Source of the DNA: Betaproteobacteria bacterium HGW-Betaproteobacteria-4
GTDB taxonomy: Bacteria; Pseudomonadota; Gammaproteobacteria; Burkholderiales; Rhodocyclaceae
Direction of reading: 5' to 3'
NCBI GenBank assembly: GCA_002840785.1
Contig: PHCH01000016.1
Span: 1-51,270, forward strand
DNA length: 51,270 bases
Shown piece after piece: positions 27,693-36,155 of the stretch. Made by a program: the position numbers and the translations under genes. How positions within the stretch are numbered: position 1 is the first letter of the stretch; every line of letters starts with the position of its first letter. The notes below the pieces were generated by a model. That model did no database searches. It was given only the letters and a program-made list of their open reading frames with translations, and was not told where the DNA came from.

Positions 27693-28792
27693 GGCTGCCC
27701 TCCGTCGAGCCAGGCTTCGCTGAAGACGGCGTGCTTGATGCCCTGCCGGCGCCAGTCGTAGGCCAGGTGGATGCGGCCGTCGCGGCCGAGCAGCAGCGAC
27801 GGATTGCCGTAATCAGCGCCGCCGTCGGGGGCGGTTTCGACCGTGCGCACTTCCTGCCAGGTTTTGCCCTGATCGGCCGATAGCCAGAGCAGCAAGGCCT
27901 GCCGCCCGCTGGCCGGGTTGCCGGCCAGCAGCAGCCGGCCGCTCTTCAGGCGGAGCAGCGCAATCGAGGCATTCGGGTTGGCTACGGCGAGGGCTACGCC
28001 GGCCTGCCAGTGGCGGCCGCCATCGTCGGTGGTCGCTACCCGGACTGAACCCGGCGCCGGACCGGCATCGCGCAGCACGGCCATGGCCCGCTGTTCGTCG
28101 AAGACAGCGACGGCCGGTTGCAGCGTGCCGGATGTGGCGGGCAGGCGAACCTTGTCGATAATTTGCCCGGTGGCCGACAGGCGCAGCCAGGCGCCGTGCC
28201 GGCCGATGAAATCGTGGCTGATCGCCAGCCCCAGCCCGCCATCGGCCAGCGACACGGGGGGCGTCCGCACGGCGCTGCCAAAATTGGCGAACGGCGAGCT
28301 TGGCAGGCGGGCCGGCTTGGTCCAGCTTTTGCCGCCATCGGTGGACAGGCTGTGGTTGATCGCGCTGCCCAGCGTGCTGCTGACGTACCACAGATGCAGC
28401 CAGCTGCCTTCGGCGTGAAGTACCGGGCTGCCGAGCCGGTCGATCCGGGCGAAGGTGCCGCCGGCCGTGCTTTCGGGGCTGGCGATCTGCCCCGGCGGGC
28501 GCCAGCCATCGCGCTCCCGGATGCTGAAATGGACGGTCATCCCGTCCTCCGGGCCGGCCAGCCAGGCGGCGGCAATGCGGCCATCGGGCAGTTCGGTCAG
28601 GTTGGGTGCGGTGGCGGCAAGGCTGGCGTCGCGCCAGAGCATTTCATTGACGAACAGCGGCGGCAGCGTTGCCGGCGTTGCCGCCGGCGGTGCTGCAAAA
28701 CCGGGGGCGGCCGGCGTCGGAGCGCGCCAGAAAGCCCCGGCCAGCGCCACGGCGAACAGGACGAGCAGGAGAGGGCGGGCGGGAAACGGCAT
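27689..28792 (-). CDS. Exported sialidase-like BNR-repeat protein
   Basis: 367-residue protein with an N-terminal hydrophobic signal/anchor (LLLVLFAVALAGAFW) and a six-bladed-propeller-like body. Asp-box (BNR) repeats are visible as STDGGKSWTK, TTDDGGRHWQ and SADQGKTWQE. The FARIDRLGSPVLHAEGSWLHLWYVSS and LAISHDFIGRHG segments fit the sialidase/exo-alpha-glycosidase superfamily. I cannot confirm the arginine triad, so true sialidase activity is uncertain. It is coupled to the downstream membrane protein by a 4-bp overlap. The substrate could be a surface polysaccharide (inference). Confidence 0.8.
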   Translation of the reverse strand: MPFPARPLLLVLFAVALAGAFWRAPTPAAPGFAAPPAATPATLPPLFVNEMLWRDASLAATAPNLTELPDGRIAAAWLAGPEDGMTVHFSIRERDGWRPPGQIASPESTAGGTFARIDRLGSPVLHAEGSWLHLWYVSSTLGSAINHSLSTDGGKSWTKPARLPSSPFANFGSAVRTPPVSLADGGLGLAISHDFIGRHGAWLRLSATGQIIDKVRLPATSGTLQPAVAVFDEQRAMAVLRDAGPAPGSVRVATTDDGGRHWQAGVALAVANPNASIALLRLKSGRLLLAGNPASGRQALLLWLSADQGKTWQEVRTVETAPDGGADYGNPSLLLGRDGRIHLAYDWRRQGIKHAVFSEAWLDGGQP

Positions 28793-28920
28793 GGGGCGGA
28801 AGTTTAACCGGCTTGCCGTAGACGGGGTGATTTTGCTCGGTCAATGCTCGGGCGAACGACGAAGCTGGCCGCCGGGCCTCGAATTCGGTAATAATCCTTG
28901 GTACCAGGGAGGGGATAAAA

Positions 28921-31479
28921 ATGCGAATAAAGCATTTCGTGCTGGGCGCGTCGGCGGTGGTCGCGACCTTGTTTTTCGGTGGGGCGTATTGGTCGCTCGA
29001 CCGGATTTTCGACAACATCGTGCGGGCCAATGCGGCGCGTGCCTCCGAGGCGACGACGCAGATCACCTTTGCCTCGATGTACCAGCTGATGAGCCAGGGT
29101 TGGCGACGCAGTCAGGCCGATGCGTTTCTCCACGCCATAGCCGAAGCCGGCAAGGATAACGGGCTGACCGTGCAGATCTACCGCAGCCAGGTGGTGGTCG
29201 ATCTTTACGACGAAATTGCCCAGCCGCCGCTCGACGCCGATCTCAAATACGTTTTTGCCAGCGGCAAGCCGGTCCGTCGTGACACGGCCGATTACGCCCG
29301 CCACATCTATCCGCTGGTGGCCGAGGCCAAGTGCCAGCGCTGCCACCGCAATGCCAGCGTCGGCGATGTACTCGGCGCGGTCGAGGTGCGCCAGGAATAC
29401 GCGACACTGCTGGCCGATGCCCGGCGCGATCTGTATCTGGCTTTTGCCCTGCTCGTGCCACTCGCCGCCTTGCTGGCCGGCGGGGCCGTATGGTGGGTCG
29501 GGCGGCGGATCGAAGGCTCGCTCGAAGGCCTCCAGGCGGATTTCGACCAGGTCAATGCGGTTGGCGATTTGCGCCATATTTCCGTCGCCCAGCGCGACCT
29601 CGGCTTCGTTGAACTGAACGGGATGTTTGCTGCGCTCGACCGCCTTCTCGCCAAATTGCGGAACATCGCCGTCGACAAGGATATCCTGACCTTCGAGATC
29701 GGCCTGCTCGAGAAGTTTGTCATTACCTCCGACGTCGTGCGCGACTGGCGCGATTACGTCGGCCGCCTGCTCGTCGATATCAACGGCGTGCTGCCGGCGC
29801 ACACGCTGTTCTCCATTTTCAAGATCGACGACGAACTGTTCGACCTCGAGGTCTTCTGGCGCGGGCCGGTGACCGAACGCACGCGCACCATGATGGAGTC
29901 GCATATTCGCCAGGAACTGGCCGGGCTGCCGACCTTCGGCGACATCGGCGCCTGCAACATTCATCATCATGTCTCGAGCCAGCTCGGCGAACCTATCGAT
30001 TTGTCGGAAGAGGATGTCGCGCTGCGCGTCAAATCCTTCTTTGTCGACAAACCGAAGATCGGCGGCATTGTCGGCATCGGCGTGCATGCCGGCGTGCTCG
30101 AAGACGAGACGCGTTATCTGGTCATGGAGAGTGTCCTGTCGACCCTGCTCAACGTTGTCGGCTCGGTCAAGGCGATCTACAAATACACCCGCGATCTCGA
30201 GTATTACGCCACCCGCGATCCGCTGACCGATTTGTTCAACCAGCGTGTCTTCTGGGAACTGAGCTTCTATGAAGTCGGCCGCGCCCAGCGTCACGGCTAC
30301 AGCTTCGGCCTGCTCCTCATCGACCTCGACAATTTCAAGCTGATCAACGACAACTATGGTCATGTCGTCGGCGACACCTATCTCCAGCGCTTTGCCCGCC
30401 AGGTGCAGAACGCCTTGCGCGATGGCGACATTCTGGCCCGCTACGGCGGCGACGAGTTCGTCGTGCTCTTGCCGGAGGCCGATCTCGATTCGGTGGTCAT
30501 GGTTGCCGAGCGCATCCGTCTGGCTGTTGAAGCGATGGAGGTGGTGACGCCGCAGGAGGCGGTCATTCGCGGCACGGCATCGATCGGGCTGGCCGTCTTC
30601 CCCGAGCACGCCGACAACGCCAAGGACTTGCTGCTCTTTGCCGACAACATGATGTACAGGGCCAAGGGGGCGGGCAAGGGGCAGGTTGCCGTGCCGACTC
30701 AGGATGACATCGTCTCGGTGTTTCGCGACATCACCGAGAAGAGCGTCATGGTCCTCGAAGCCATCGAGGCGAAGCGCGTCGTGCCGTACTTCCAGCCCAT
30801 TCTCGGCATTGCCGAACGGAAGATCGTCGCCTACGAAGTCCTGTCGCGGATCGAACTCGACGGCGAGATCATCCGGGCCGACGAATTCGTCGAAATCGCC
30901 GAGAAAATCGGGGTCATCCACCGCCTCGACATGCTCGTCATCGAACAGGCCCTGGATATCCTTTCCGCCCAGGGCCATGCCGGGGAAGTCTTCATCAACC
31001 TCTCGCCGCGGGCGCTGGTCTTCAACGAATTTGCCCGCGACCTGCGGCGGATCGTCGCGAAGAGCGGCATCGCCCCGCACAACATCGTTTTCGAGATCAC
31101 CGAGCGCGACACCGTCAAGAACCTATCGCTACTCGAACGCTTCCTCAACGACCTCAAGGCCGATGGCTTCAAGCTGGCCATCGACGATTTCGGCTCCGGC
31201 TTCTCGTCCTTCCACTACCTGCGCCGCTTCCCGATCGACTACCTCAAGATCGAGGGCGATTTCATCGCCAACATGCTCAACAGCGAGAAGGACCGCACCT
31301 TCGTCGTCAGCATCCGTTCGCTGGCGCGCGACATGGGCATTACTGTGGTGGCCGAATATGTCGAGTCGGCCGAAGTGCTGGCCGAACTCGTCGGGCTTGA
31401 AGTCCAGCGCGCCCAGGGCTATTACGTCGGCCGGCCGGCCCGTAACCTGCTGCCGGTCGATTGGCAGCCGGCCGAGTGA
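28921..31479 (+). CDS. GGDEF-EAL protein with periplasmic haem-c sensor domain
   Basis: 852-residue inner-membrane c-di-GMP enzyme. TM1 (about 7-25), a periplasmic domain (about 26-168) containing a CQRCH haem-c site at 138-142 in a Tll0287/DUF3365-like context, TM2 (about 171-194), a HAMP-like and uncharacterised linker (about 195-425), GGDEF domain (about 430-590) with intact GGDEF at 509-513, and EAL domain (about 610-850). The EAL signature reads EVL at 639-641, but other catalytic-site residues are present: FINLSP, FEITERD, IDDFGSG, YLKIEGDF, AEYVES and RAQGYY. It may therefore both make and degrade c-di-GMP. Haem suggests redox or gas sensing (inference). A strong ribosome-binding site (GGGAGGGG) precedes the ATG. 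Confidence 0.92.
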   Translation: MRIKHFVLGASAVVATLFFGGAYWSLDRIFDNIVRANAARASEATTQITFASMYQLMSQGWRRSQADAFLHAIAEAGKDNGLTVQIYRSQVVVDLYDEIAQPPLDADLKYVFASGKPVRRDTADYARHIYPLVAEAKCQRCHRNASVGDVLGAVEVRQEYATLLADARRDLYLAFALLVPLAALLAGGAVWWVGRRIEGSLEGLQADFDQVNAVGDLRHISVAQRDLGFVELNGMFAALDRLLAKLRNIAVDKDILTFEIGLLEKFVITSDVVRDWRDYVGRLLVDINGVLPAHTLFSIFKIDDELFDLEVFWRGPVTERTRTMMESHIRQELAGLPTFGDIGACNIHHHVSSQLGEPIDLSEEDVALRVKSFFVDKPKIGGIVGIGVHAGVLEDETRYLVMESVLSTLLNVVGSVKAIYKYTRDLEYYATRDPLTDLFNQRVFWELSFYEVGRAQRHGYSFGLLLIDLDNFKLINDNYGHVVGDTYLQRFARQVQNALRDGDILARYGGDEFVVLLPEADLDSVVMVAERIRLAVEAMEVVTPQEAVIRGTASIGLAVFPEHADNAKDLLLFADNMMYRAKGAGKGQVAVPTQDDIVSVFRDITEKSVMVLEAIEAKRVVPYFQPILGIAERKIVAYEVLSRIELDGEIIRADEFVEIAEKIGVIHRLDMLVIEQALDILSAQGHAGEVFINLSPRALVFNEFARDLRRIVAKSGIAPHNIVFEITERDTVKNLSLLERFLNDLKADGFKLAIDDFGSGFSSFHYLRRFPIDYLKIEGDFIANMLNSEKDRTFVVSIRSLARDMGITVVAEYVESAEVLAELVGLEVQRAQGYYVGRPARNLLPVDWQPAE

Positions 31480-32268
31480 TCAGCAGCCCTTGTATTCCGG
31501 CTTGCGTTTCTGCATGAAAGCGTCGATGCCTTCGCCGGCATCTTCGCTCATCATGTTGCAGGCCATCACCTCGCCAGCGTAGTCGTAGGCCTCGCTCAGG
31601 CCCATTTCGAGCTGCTTGTAGAACATCCCCTTGCCCATGCGGATGGCGACGGCGCTCTTGCCGAGGATGTTGCCGGCCAGGCGTTCGATTTCGGCATCCA
31701 GCGCGTCGAGCGGAACCACCCGATTGACCAGGCCCTTGGCCTTGGCTTCCATGGCGTCGATGAACTCGCCGGTGAGCAGCATTTCAAGCGCTGCCTTGCG
31801 GCCCAGATTGCGCGCCAGGCCGACGGCCGGCGTCGAGCAGAACAGCCCGACGTTGATACCCGACACGGCGAACTTGGCAACATCGGCCGCCACCGCCAGA
31901 TCGCACATCGACACCAGCTGGCAGCCGGCGGCGGTGGCGATGCCATGCACCCGGGCAATGACCGGCTGCGGCATCCGCGTGATGCTCAGCATGAGCTGGC
32001 CGCACTGCTTGAACAGCGCCTGCATGAACTCCTTGCTGTGATTGCCGCGCATTTCCTTGAGGTCGTGCCCGGCACAGAAGGCTTTGCCGGCCCCGGCGAT
32101 GACCACGACGCGCACGCCGTTCGAGCCGGCGATGGCGTCCAGCTCGGCCTGCAGGGCGCTCAGCATATCCTTCGACAACGAATTGAACTGGCCGGGACGG
32201 TTGAGGGTCAGCGTGGTTAGGCCATCGGCGCGGTCGGTACGCAGGACGAGGGGTTCGGTGGTGGTCAT
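31480..32268 (-). CDS. Enoyl-CoA hydratase/isomerase family protein (ECHDC3-like)
   Basis: 262-residue crotonase-fold protein. The oxyanion-hole segments are IAGAGKAFCAGHDLKEM (about residues 55-70) and HGIATAAGCQLVSMCDLAVAA; a cysteine in STPAVGLARNLGRKAALEMLLTG marks the acyl-CoA channel. The pattern GHDLKEM is typical of the ECHDC3-like subgroup, whose substrate is unclear. The ATG at 32268 was preferred over 32283 because a GGAGA ribosome-binding site stands 6 nt before it. Its stop codon directly abuts that of the c-di-GMP gene. Expression control not evident. Confidence 0.88.
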   Translation of the reverse strand: MTTTEPLVLRTDRADGLTTLTLNRPGQFNSLSKDMLSALQAELDAIAGSNGVRVVVIAGAGKAFCAGHDLKEMRGNHSKEFMQALFKQCGQLMLSITRMPQPVIARVHGIATAAGCQLVSMCDLAVAADVAKFAVSGINVGLFCSTPAVGLARNLGRKAALEMLLTGEFIDAMEAKAKGLVNRVVPLDALDAEIERLAGNILGKSAVAIRMGKGMFYKQLEMGLSEAYDYAGEVMACNMMSEDAGEGIDAFMQKRKPEYKGC

Positions 32269-32449
32269 CAGTGTCTCCATCATTGGTGTTATGGGGGGCG
32301 GCCGCAGGGCCGACGGTCTATCAAGAAACGCTGATTCTACCCCCGGAAATCGGGCTGTCGCTTCTGTAGCTTTTGGTACAGACCACGCTCTGGTCGGTGA
32401 TTAAGGTAGCTCCCGCAGCATCCCGTGATCATTCAAGGAGAACAGCCAA

Positions 32450-32752
32450 ATGCAAGCCATGCGTTATTTTCTCGACACCCATGACCGCGCCCGCGGCACC
32501 TTCCCGGCGCAACTGAGCCCGGAGGAATTCGAGGTCTTCTTCGCGCAGTACGAAGCCGCCTGTCAGGCCGAGGGCGTCATTCCCCTGCGTACCCATGTCG
32601 GCTTTGCCGAAGGGCGCGCCTTCTGCCTGAACCTGGCGCCGGACGCCGAGTCGGTACGCCGTGCCCACGAGCGCGTCGGCCTGCCCTACGACGACATCAG
32701 CGAAATCACCACGGCCACGCCGGGCGACACCTTCTTCCGTCGTCGCGCCTGA
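32450..32752 (+). CDS. DUF4242-family small protein
   Basis: 100-residue soluble protein of the DUF4242 type (a family that includes a nickel-binding actinobacterial member): LSPEEFEVFFAQYEAACQAEGVIPLRTHVGF ... AFCLNLAPDAESVRRAHERVGLPYDDISEI. The ferredoxin-like fold and the APD.ESVRRAHERVGLP motif are typical. Metal binding here is not established. An AAGGAG ribosome-binding site precedes the ATG. The 32269-32449 spacer contains a small inverted repeat GACCA-CGCTC-TGGTC (about 32381-32395) that could be an operator. It precedes the di-haem peroxidase gene. Confidence 0.8.
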   Translation: MQAMRYFLDTHDRARGTFPAQLSPEEFEVFFAQYEAACQAEGVIPLRTHVGFAEGRAFCLNLAPDAESVRRAHERVGLPYDDISEITTATPGDTFFRRRA

Positions 32753-32806
32753 TTGCCGGTCGGGCGGCGGGGTGTTTCCGCCGCTGGTAACCCCCGAGGT
32801 TCCATC

Positions 32807-34087
32807 ATGGACAACGCACTGCTCAGCATCGGCCTTTCCGCCGTCCTCATCGGCTTCGCCACCCTCGCCTTCATGGTGCACCGCGAGCTCGGGCCGTTCG
32901 CCGGCCTCAACGTCGCCGGGCGCTGGCTGCTCACCGGCCTGTTTGGCATGGGCTTCGTCGCCTTCGGTATCAAGATGGCCGTCGCCCTGGCCATCGAACG
33001 CCTGCCCGAACAGACCATCGCTCCCTTGCTGGCCATGCAGGCCGTGGCAGCAAGGGGCGATGAGCAATTCGACACCGGCTTCATCAACCCGGCGCCGGCC
33101 CGCCAAGCCCACTACGTCTGGGAAGCCCTGCCCGAAGCGGCGCCCGAGCCGGCCGACAACCCCGGCAACGCGGCCAAGGTGGCGCTCGGCCAGCGACTAT
33201 TCAACGAAAAGAAACTCTCCGGCGACGGCACGCTGTCCTGCACCAGTTGCCACGACCTGAGCGGTCACGCTGGCGCCGATGCCCGGCCGACGGCGCTCGG
33301 CATCGACCAACAAACCGGGCCGCGCAACACGCCGACGGTGTGGAATGCCGCCTTCATGTCCCGCCTGTTCTGGGACGGCCGCGCCGCCACCCTCGAAGAA
33401 CAGGCCACGGGGCCGATCCTCAACCCCATCGAAATGGGCCTGCCGACGTCCGCCGAAGCAGAGCGCCGATTGCGCCAGGACGCGAACTATCGCAACGACT
33501 TTGCCCGCGCCTTCGGCGACCGCCAGCCGATCACTTTCGAGCGCATCGCCCAGGCCATCGCCGCCTACGAACGCACGTTGATCACGCCCGACGCCCCCTA
33601 CGACCGTTTCGTGCGCGGCGACGCCACGGCGCTCAACCCGGCCCAGCTACGCGGCATGGCGCTCTTTGAATCGCTCGGCTGCGTGCTCTGCCACCGCGGC
33701 CCCAGCTTCAGCGACGCCGGGCTGATCGGCGGCGAATCGGCCTTCCGCATCTTCCCCGCCAACGCCACGCCCTACGAAAAACAATACGACCTGCTGCTCG
33801 ACGGCAAACGCGGCACCTGGCGCATCGCCTCCCTGCGCAACGTCGCCCTGACCGGCCCCTGGCTGCACAACGGCTCAGTCGACAAACTCGAAAACGTCGT
33901 CCGCATCATGGCCAGCGCCCAACTCGGCCGCTCCGGCAAACTCAACACCTGGCTCAACGACGACCGCCAACTCGGCAAGGCCGACCGATCACCGATAGGC
34001 GACAAGGAAGTGGCAGACCTCGTAGCGTTTCTGGAGGCGTTGAGCAGCGACCGGCTGGTAGTCGCGGAAGGGAAGGAGAAAAAGTGA
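32807..34087 (+). CDS. Membrane-anchored di-haem cytochrome c peroxidase (CcpA/MauG family)
   Basis: 426-residue periplasmic peroxidase reducing H2O2 with electrons from cytochrome c. An N-terminal anchor (about 6-24) and a second hydrophobic segment (about 45-65) precede the catalytic part. Two haem-c sites are present: CTSCH at 145-149 and CVLCH at 292-296. Family blocks include LGQRLFNEKKLSGDGTLSC, RNTPTVWNAAF, FWDGRAATLEEQATGPI, and the C-terminal RIASLRNVALTGPWLHNGS. The ATG at 32807 has a CCGAGG ribosome-binding site; the frame extends upstream only via a TTG. It probably detoxifies peroxide under low oxygen. Confidence 0.92.
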   Translation: MDNALLSIGLSAVLIGFATLAFMVHRELGPFAGLNVAGRWLLTGLFGMGFVAFGIKMAVALAIERLPEQTIAPLLAMQAVAARGDEQFDTGFINPAPARQAHYVWEALPEAAPEPADNPGNAAKVALGQRLFNEKKLSGDGTLSCTSCHDLSGHAGADARPTALGIDQQTGPRNTPTVWNAAFMSRLFWDGRAATLEEQATGPILNPIEMGLPTSAEAERRLRQDANYRNDFARAFGDRQPITFERIAQAIAAYERTLITPDAPYDRFVRGDATALNPAQLRGMALFESLGCVLCHRGPSFSDAGLIGGESAFRIFPANATPYEKQYDLLLDGKRGTWRIASLRNVALTGPWLHNGSVDKLENVVRIMASAQLGRSGKLNTWLNDDRQLGKADRSPIGDKEVADLVAFLEALSSDRLVVAEGKEKK

Positions 34088-34106
34088 TTTTGGGGGGGCG
34101 TGGGGT

Positions 34107-34150
34107 CGTTGCTACGGTCAACCGGAAAAAGCGGGCAAAAATGAAATATG
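34107..34150 (-). repeat. Dispersed repeat, copy G (left end of low-G+C patch)
   Basis: Perfect core (minus strand CGGTTGACCGTAGCAA) with TTTTTCC and a diverged left part. TTGCTACGGTCAACCGGAAA at 34109-34128 is the exact reverse complement of 35288-35307 in copy H. It lies between convergent genes. Confidence 0.95.
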
Positions 34151-34166
34151 GGTTGATGAAACCAAA

Positions 34167-34748
34167 TCACGTTGGACTGCTTTGGCCCTCAATCTCATCG
34201 AGATACTCGATAAGCCCCGCGTAGAATTGGAGAAGTATGTCTTTGACCTGTTGAAGACCATAGTTTTCCCCGTAAATACAGACGAATAAATCAGGTGCAT
34301 TGGACGTGAAGAAGTACTGGTACCAGTCGCCGATTGGTGGGGTTTCGCCAATTGCCGAGACTGCGCCTTGGTCGTTCCAGTGAAAGTGTTTGGTGGCATT
34401 TGCGGTGTGTGCGCAAATCGACAATGCATTTGCGATATCGCGTTCAACGTTTCCTTCGCGATTTGGTATGCAATCCCTGTTTTTAATCCACTGTGGCGAA
34501 ATTCCAGGGATAAGCCACGTATTTCGCTTCTTATTTGGGGATGCGAACGGCTCTGGTGCTGATTCAGATACGTAGAATTTTTGAATCCATTCAGCGAGTA
34601 CGGCAGCCGTTACGACAAAGTTGAATACTTCGTAGGGGTGAGGGGTGCGCGTGAGTTTTTCGGCATCTAGCTTTAGCTTTGAAAGGAGATCCAGAGGATG
34701 CTGCATTCCGTAGGATAGATGCTGCATAGTTCGCTTCAACGTATTCAC
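34167..34748 (-). CDS. Hypothetical protein in low-G+C patch
   Basis: 193-residue soluble, probably helical protein with no recognised family. Notable stretches are HPYEVFNFVVTAAVLAEWIQKFY and NALSICAHTANATKHFHW. This pattern (a helix with aromatic/Trp, then a helix with an AN.xKHF motif) is seen in some uncharacterised HEPN-like accessory proteins, but the link is weak. Codon use and base composition are unlike its neighbours, suggesting recent acquisition. It lies 76 bp downstream of the second patch gene. Confidence 0.65.
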   Translation of the reverse strand: MNTLKRTMQHLSYGMQHPLDLLSKLKLDAEKLTRTPHPYEVFNFVVTAAVLAEWIQKFYVSESAPEPFASPNKKRNTWLIPGISPQWIKNRDCIPNREGNVERDIANALSICAHTANATKHFHWNDQGAVSAIGETPPIGDWYQYFFTSNAPDLFVCIYGENYGLQQVKDILLQFYAGLIEYLDEIEGQSSPT

Positions 34749-34824
34749 CTTTGTGTCCTTGGCGCTAACTTGGTCAGTTATTGATTGTTTCTGACAAATA
34801 TGAAATTAGCCTAGATAGCGTTGC

Positions 34825-35211
34825 TTAGCCTCGTTGCTGCCGAAAATTTGATATTGCAAGTGCCATAACCCCCGCGGTCAAAAATGCGATACCCAAATAG
34901 GGCAAACGGCGTATTGCCTTGGGAAATGATCTGTCATGGTCCAAGGCTTCAAATGAAATGCCGTAGTGGTTGCAAACAAAATACGCAAGTATCAGTAGCA
35001 CAAATCCAACAACGACAAACGTATAGCCCGGCGTCGCGCTAGCAAACGTCTCCCGGCCTCGCACCAAAGCCACGATAGGGATGACAATTCCAGCGAGGAT
35101 GGCGAAACCTACGTAGGTCAGATCAAGGCGAATGGCAATTAGCGCGGTAACAATTGCTACAGGAAGAAAGGTAAGACGTTGCGTCATGAGGTCAACGAGT
35201 AGTAGGTGCAT
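34825..35211 (-). CDS. Small membrane protein in low-G+C patch
   Basis: About 128 residues with four likely membrane helices (FLPVAIVTALIAIRL, YVGFAILAGIVIPIVALV, YTFVVVGFVLLILAYFVC, YLGIAFLTAGVMALAI). Function unknown. No start has a clear Shine-Dalgarno site; the ATG at 35211 was chosen, with an ATG at 35187 and a TTG at 35241 as alternatives. G+C is low like its neighbour. The pairing of a soluble helical protein with a small membrane protein inside a bounded foreign patch would fit a defence or toxin-type cassette, but nothing in the sequence proves it. Confidence 0.65.
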   Translation of the reverse strand: MHLLLVDLMTQRLTFLPVAIVTALIAIRLDLTYVGFAILAGIVIPIVALVRGRETFASATPGYTFVVVGFVLLILAYFVCNHYGISFEALDHDRSFPKAIRRLPYLGIAFLTAGVMALAISNFRQQRG

Positions 35212-35269
35212 AACTGTCGCATGATTCGAATGCCCTTCCAATATGCCGATGGATAGGAGGATCAGACAA

Positions 35270-35312
35270 TTTCAATTTTGCTCATTATTTCCGGTTGACC
35301 GTAGCAATGTCC
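35270..35312 (+). repeat. Dispersed repeat, copy H (right end of low-G+C patch)
   Basis: TTTCAATTTTGCTCATTATT, then the perfect core CGGTTGACCGTAGCAA. It is inverted relative to copy G. It lies upstream of both the patch genes and the Crp/Fnr gene; the remaining spacer to 35447 holds no clear promoter. Confidence 0.95.
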
Positions 35313-35447
35313 CTCGCCATATCGCCGGGTTCTTGTGCGGGAAATTTGTATGGCATTAAACTCGCCGGCACTGCCGGTCGGTGATGTGACTGATTTTCGT
35401 TGCCCGGCCGTGAGCAGGGATGTGGTCGGTCATGCAAGGATCAGGAG

Positions 35448-36104
35448 ATGATCAAGCTTGAGGATTTCAGTCCGTTTTCCAGCCTGACGGCGGCCGGCAA
35501 GGGGCGGTTGCGCGAGGGCGTGGTGAGTCGCCATGCGGCTTCGGCGGCGCCCTTGCTGTTCAAGGGCCAGCCGATTTCCGGCGCCTATTTCGTGCTCGAA
35601 GGGCAGTTGCGTGTCTATTCGCTGGCGCCGAACGGCAGCGAGGCGACGATGTATTTGATCGATGCCGGCGAGACCTGTGTCTTCGCGCTGAACAGCCTGT
35701 TCAACGATCTGCTCTATCCGGCCTGGGTGCAGGCGGTGGCGGAAACGACGCTGGCTTTCCTGCCCGGGCCGCTGTTTCGGGCGTTGTTTGCCGAGGAGCC
35801 GGTGATTCGCGATCTGACGGTGCGCACGTTGTCTACGCTGGTCTTCCGGCTCATGGCGGAGCTTGAGGAGGTGCATTCGTTCAGGCTCAACCAGCGGCTG
35901 GCCAACTTGCTGCTGACGCATGCTTCGTCGGCCGGCTCCCTGGCGATGACGCAGCAGCAGATGGCGTTTCATCTGGGAACGACGCGCGAGGTGGTGGCCC
36001 GGTTGTTGGGCGAATTTGTCGCGCTTGATTATGTCGAGACGCGGCGCGGGGTTTCGCTGATTCGCGACGTGGCCGGGTTGCGGCGGGTGGTCAGCGCGGG
36101 CTAG
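35448..36104 (+). CDS. Crp/Fnr-family transcriptional regulator
   Basis: 218-residue regulator with an N-terminal cyclic-nucleotide-binding-like beta-roll (ISGAYFVLEGQLRVYSLAPNGSEATMYLIDAGETCVFALNSL), the dimerisation helix, and a C-terminal HTH_Crp domain (SLAMTQQQMAFHLGTTREVVARLLGEF). It has no N-terminal cysteine cluster, so it is not an oxygen-sensing FNR. C-terminal TRR motifs follow. The ATG at 35448 has an AGGAG ribosome-binding site. It precedes dnaE on the same strand with a 51-bp gap. The ligand is unknown; similar proteins sense NO, CO or metabolites. Confidence 0.88.
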   Translation: MIKLEDFSPFSSLTAAGKGRLREGVVSRHAASAAPLLFKGQPISGAYFVLEGQLRVYSLAPNGSEATMYLIDAGETCVFALNSLFNDLLYPAWVQAVAETTLAFLPGPLFRALFAEEPVIRDLTVRTLSTLVFRLMAELEEVHSFRLNQRLANLLLTHASSAGSLAMTQQQMAFHLGTTREVVARLLGEFVALDYVETRRGVSLIRDVAGLRRVVSAG

Positions 36105-36142
36105 CGTGATCATGTAATCGGGAACGCTCTGGCCGGCCGCGG

Positions 36143-36148
36143 TAAAAT
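36143..36148 (+). promoter_or_regulatory. Candidate -10 box for dnaE
   Basis: TAAAAT exactly 7 nt before the ATG at 36156, the same spacing as at tsaD. The alternative ATG at 36147 overlaps this box, favouring 36156 as the start, perhaps on a leaderless transcript. No -35 box is certain. Confidence 0.4.
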
Positions 36149-36155
36149 GCCGCCC

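Larger units (their letters stand above)
34109..35307. mobile_element. Low-G+C two-gene patch bracketed by inverted repeat copies
   Basis: About 1.2 kb whose base composition differs sharply from its surroundings: two 60-nt stretches I counted by hand (34201-34260 and 34441-34500) are 45% and 48% G+C, against 75% for 33241-33300. It carries two minus-strand genes of unknown function and is bounded exactly by repeat copies G and H in inverted orientation, giving perfect 20-bp terminal inverted repeats. No transposase is present and no target-site duplication is obvious. Mobility is inferred. Confidence 0.5.

Noticed and set aside
28803-28835. Degenerate repeat-like stretch before the c-di-GMP gene (CCGGCTTGCCGTAGAC)
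   Set aside because: Several mismatches in the core and no recognisable left part.
35448-36104. Calling the Crp/Fnr protein an FNR oxygen sensor
   Set aside because: The N-terminal cysteine cluster needed for the iron-sulphur centre is absent.
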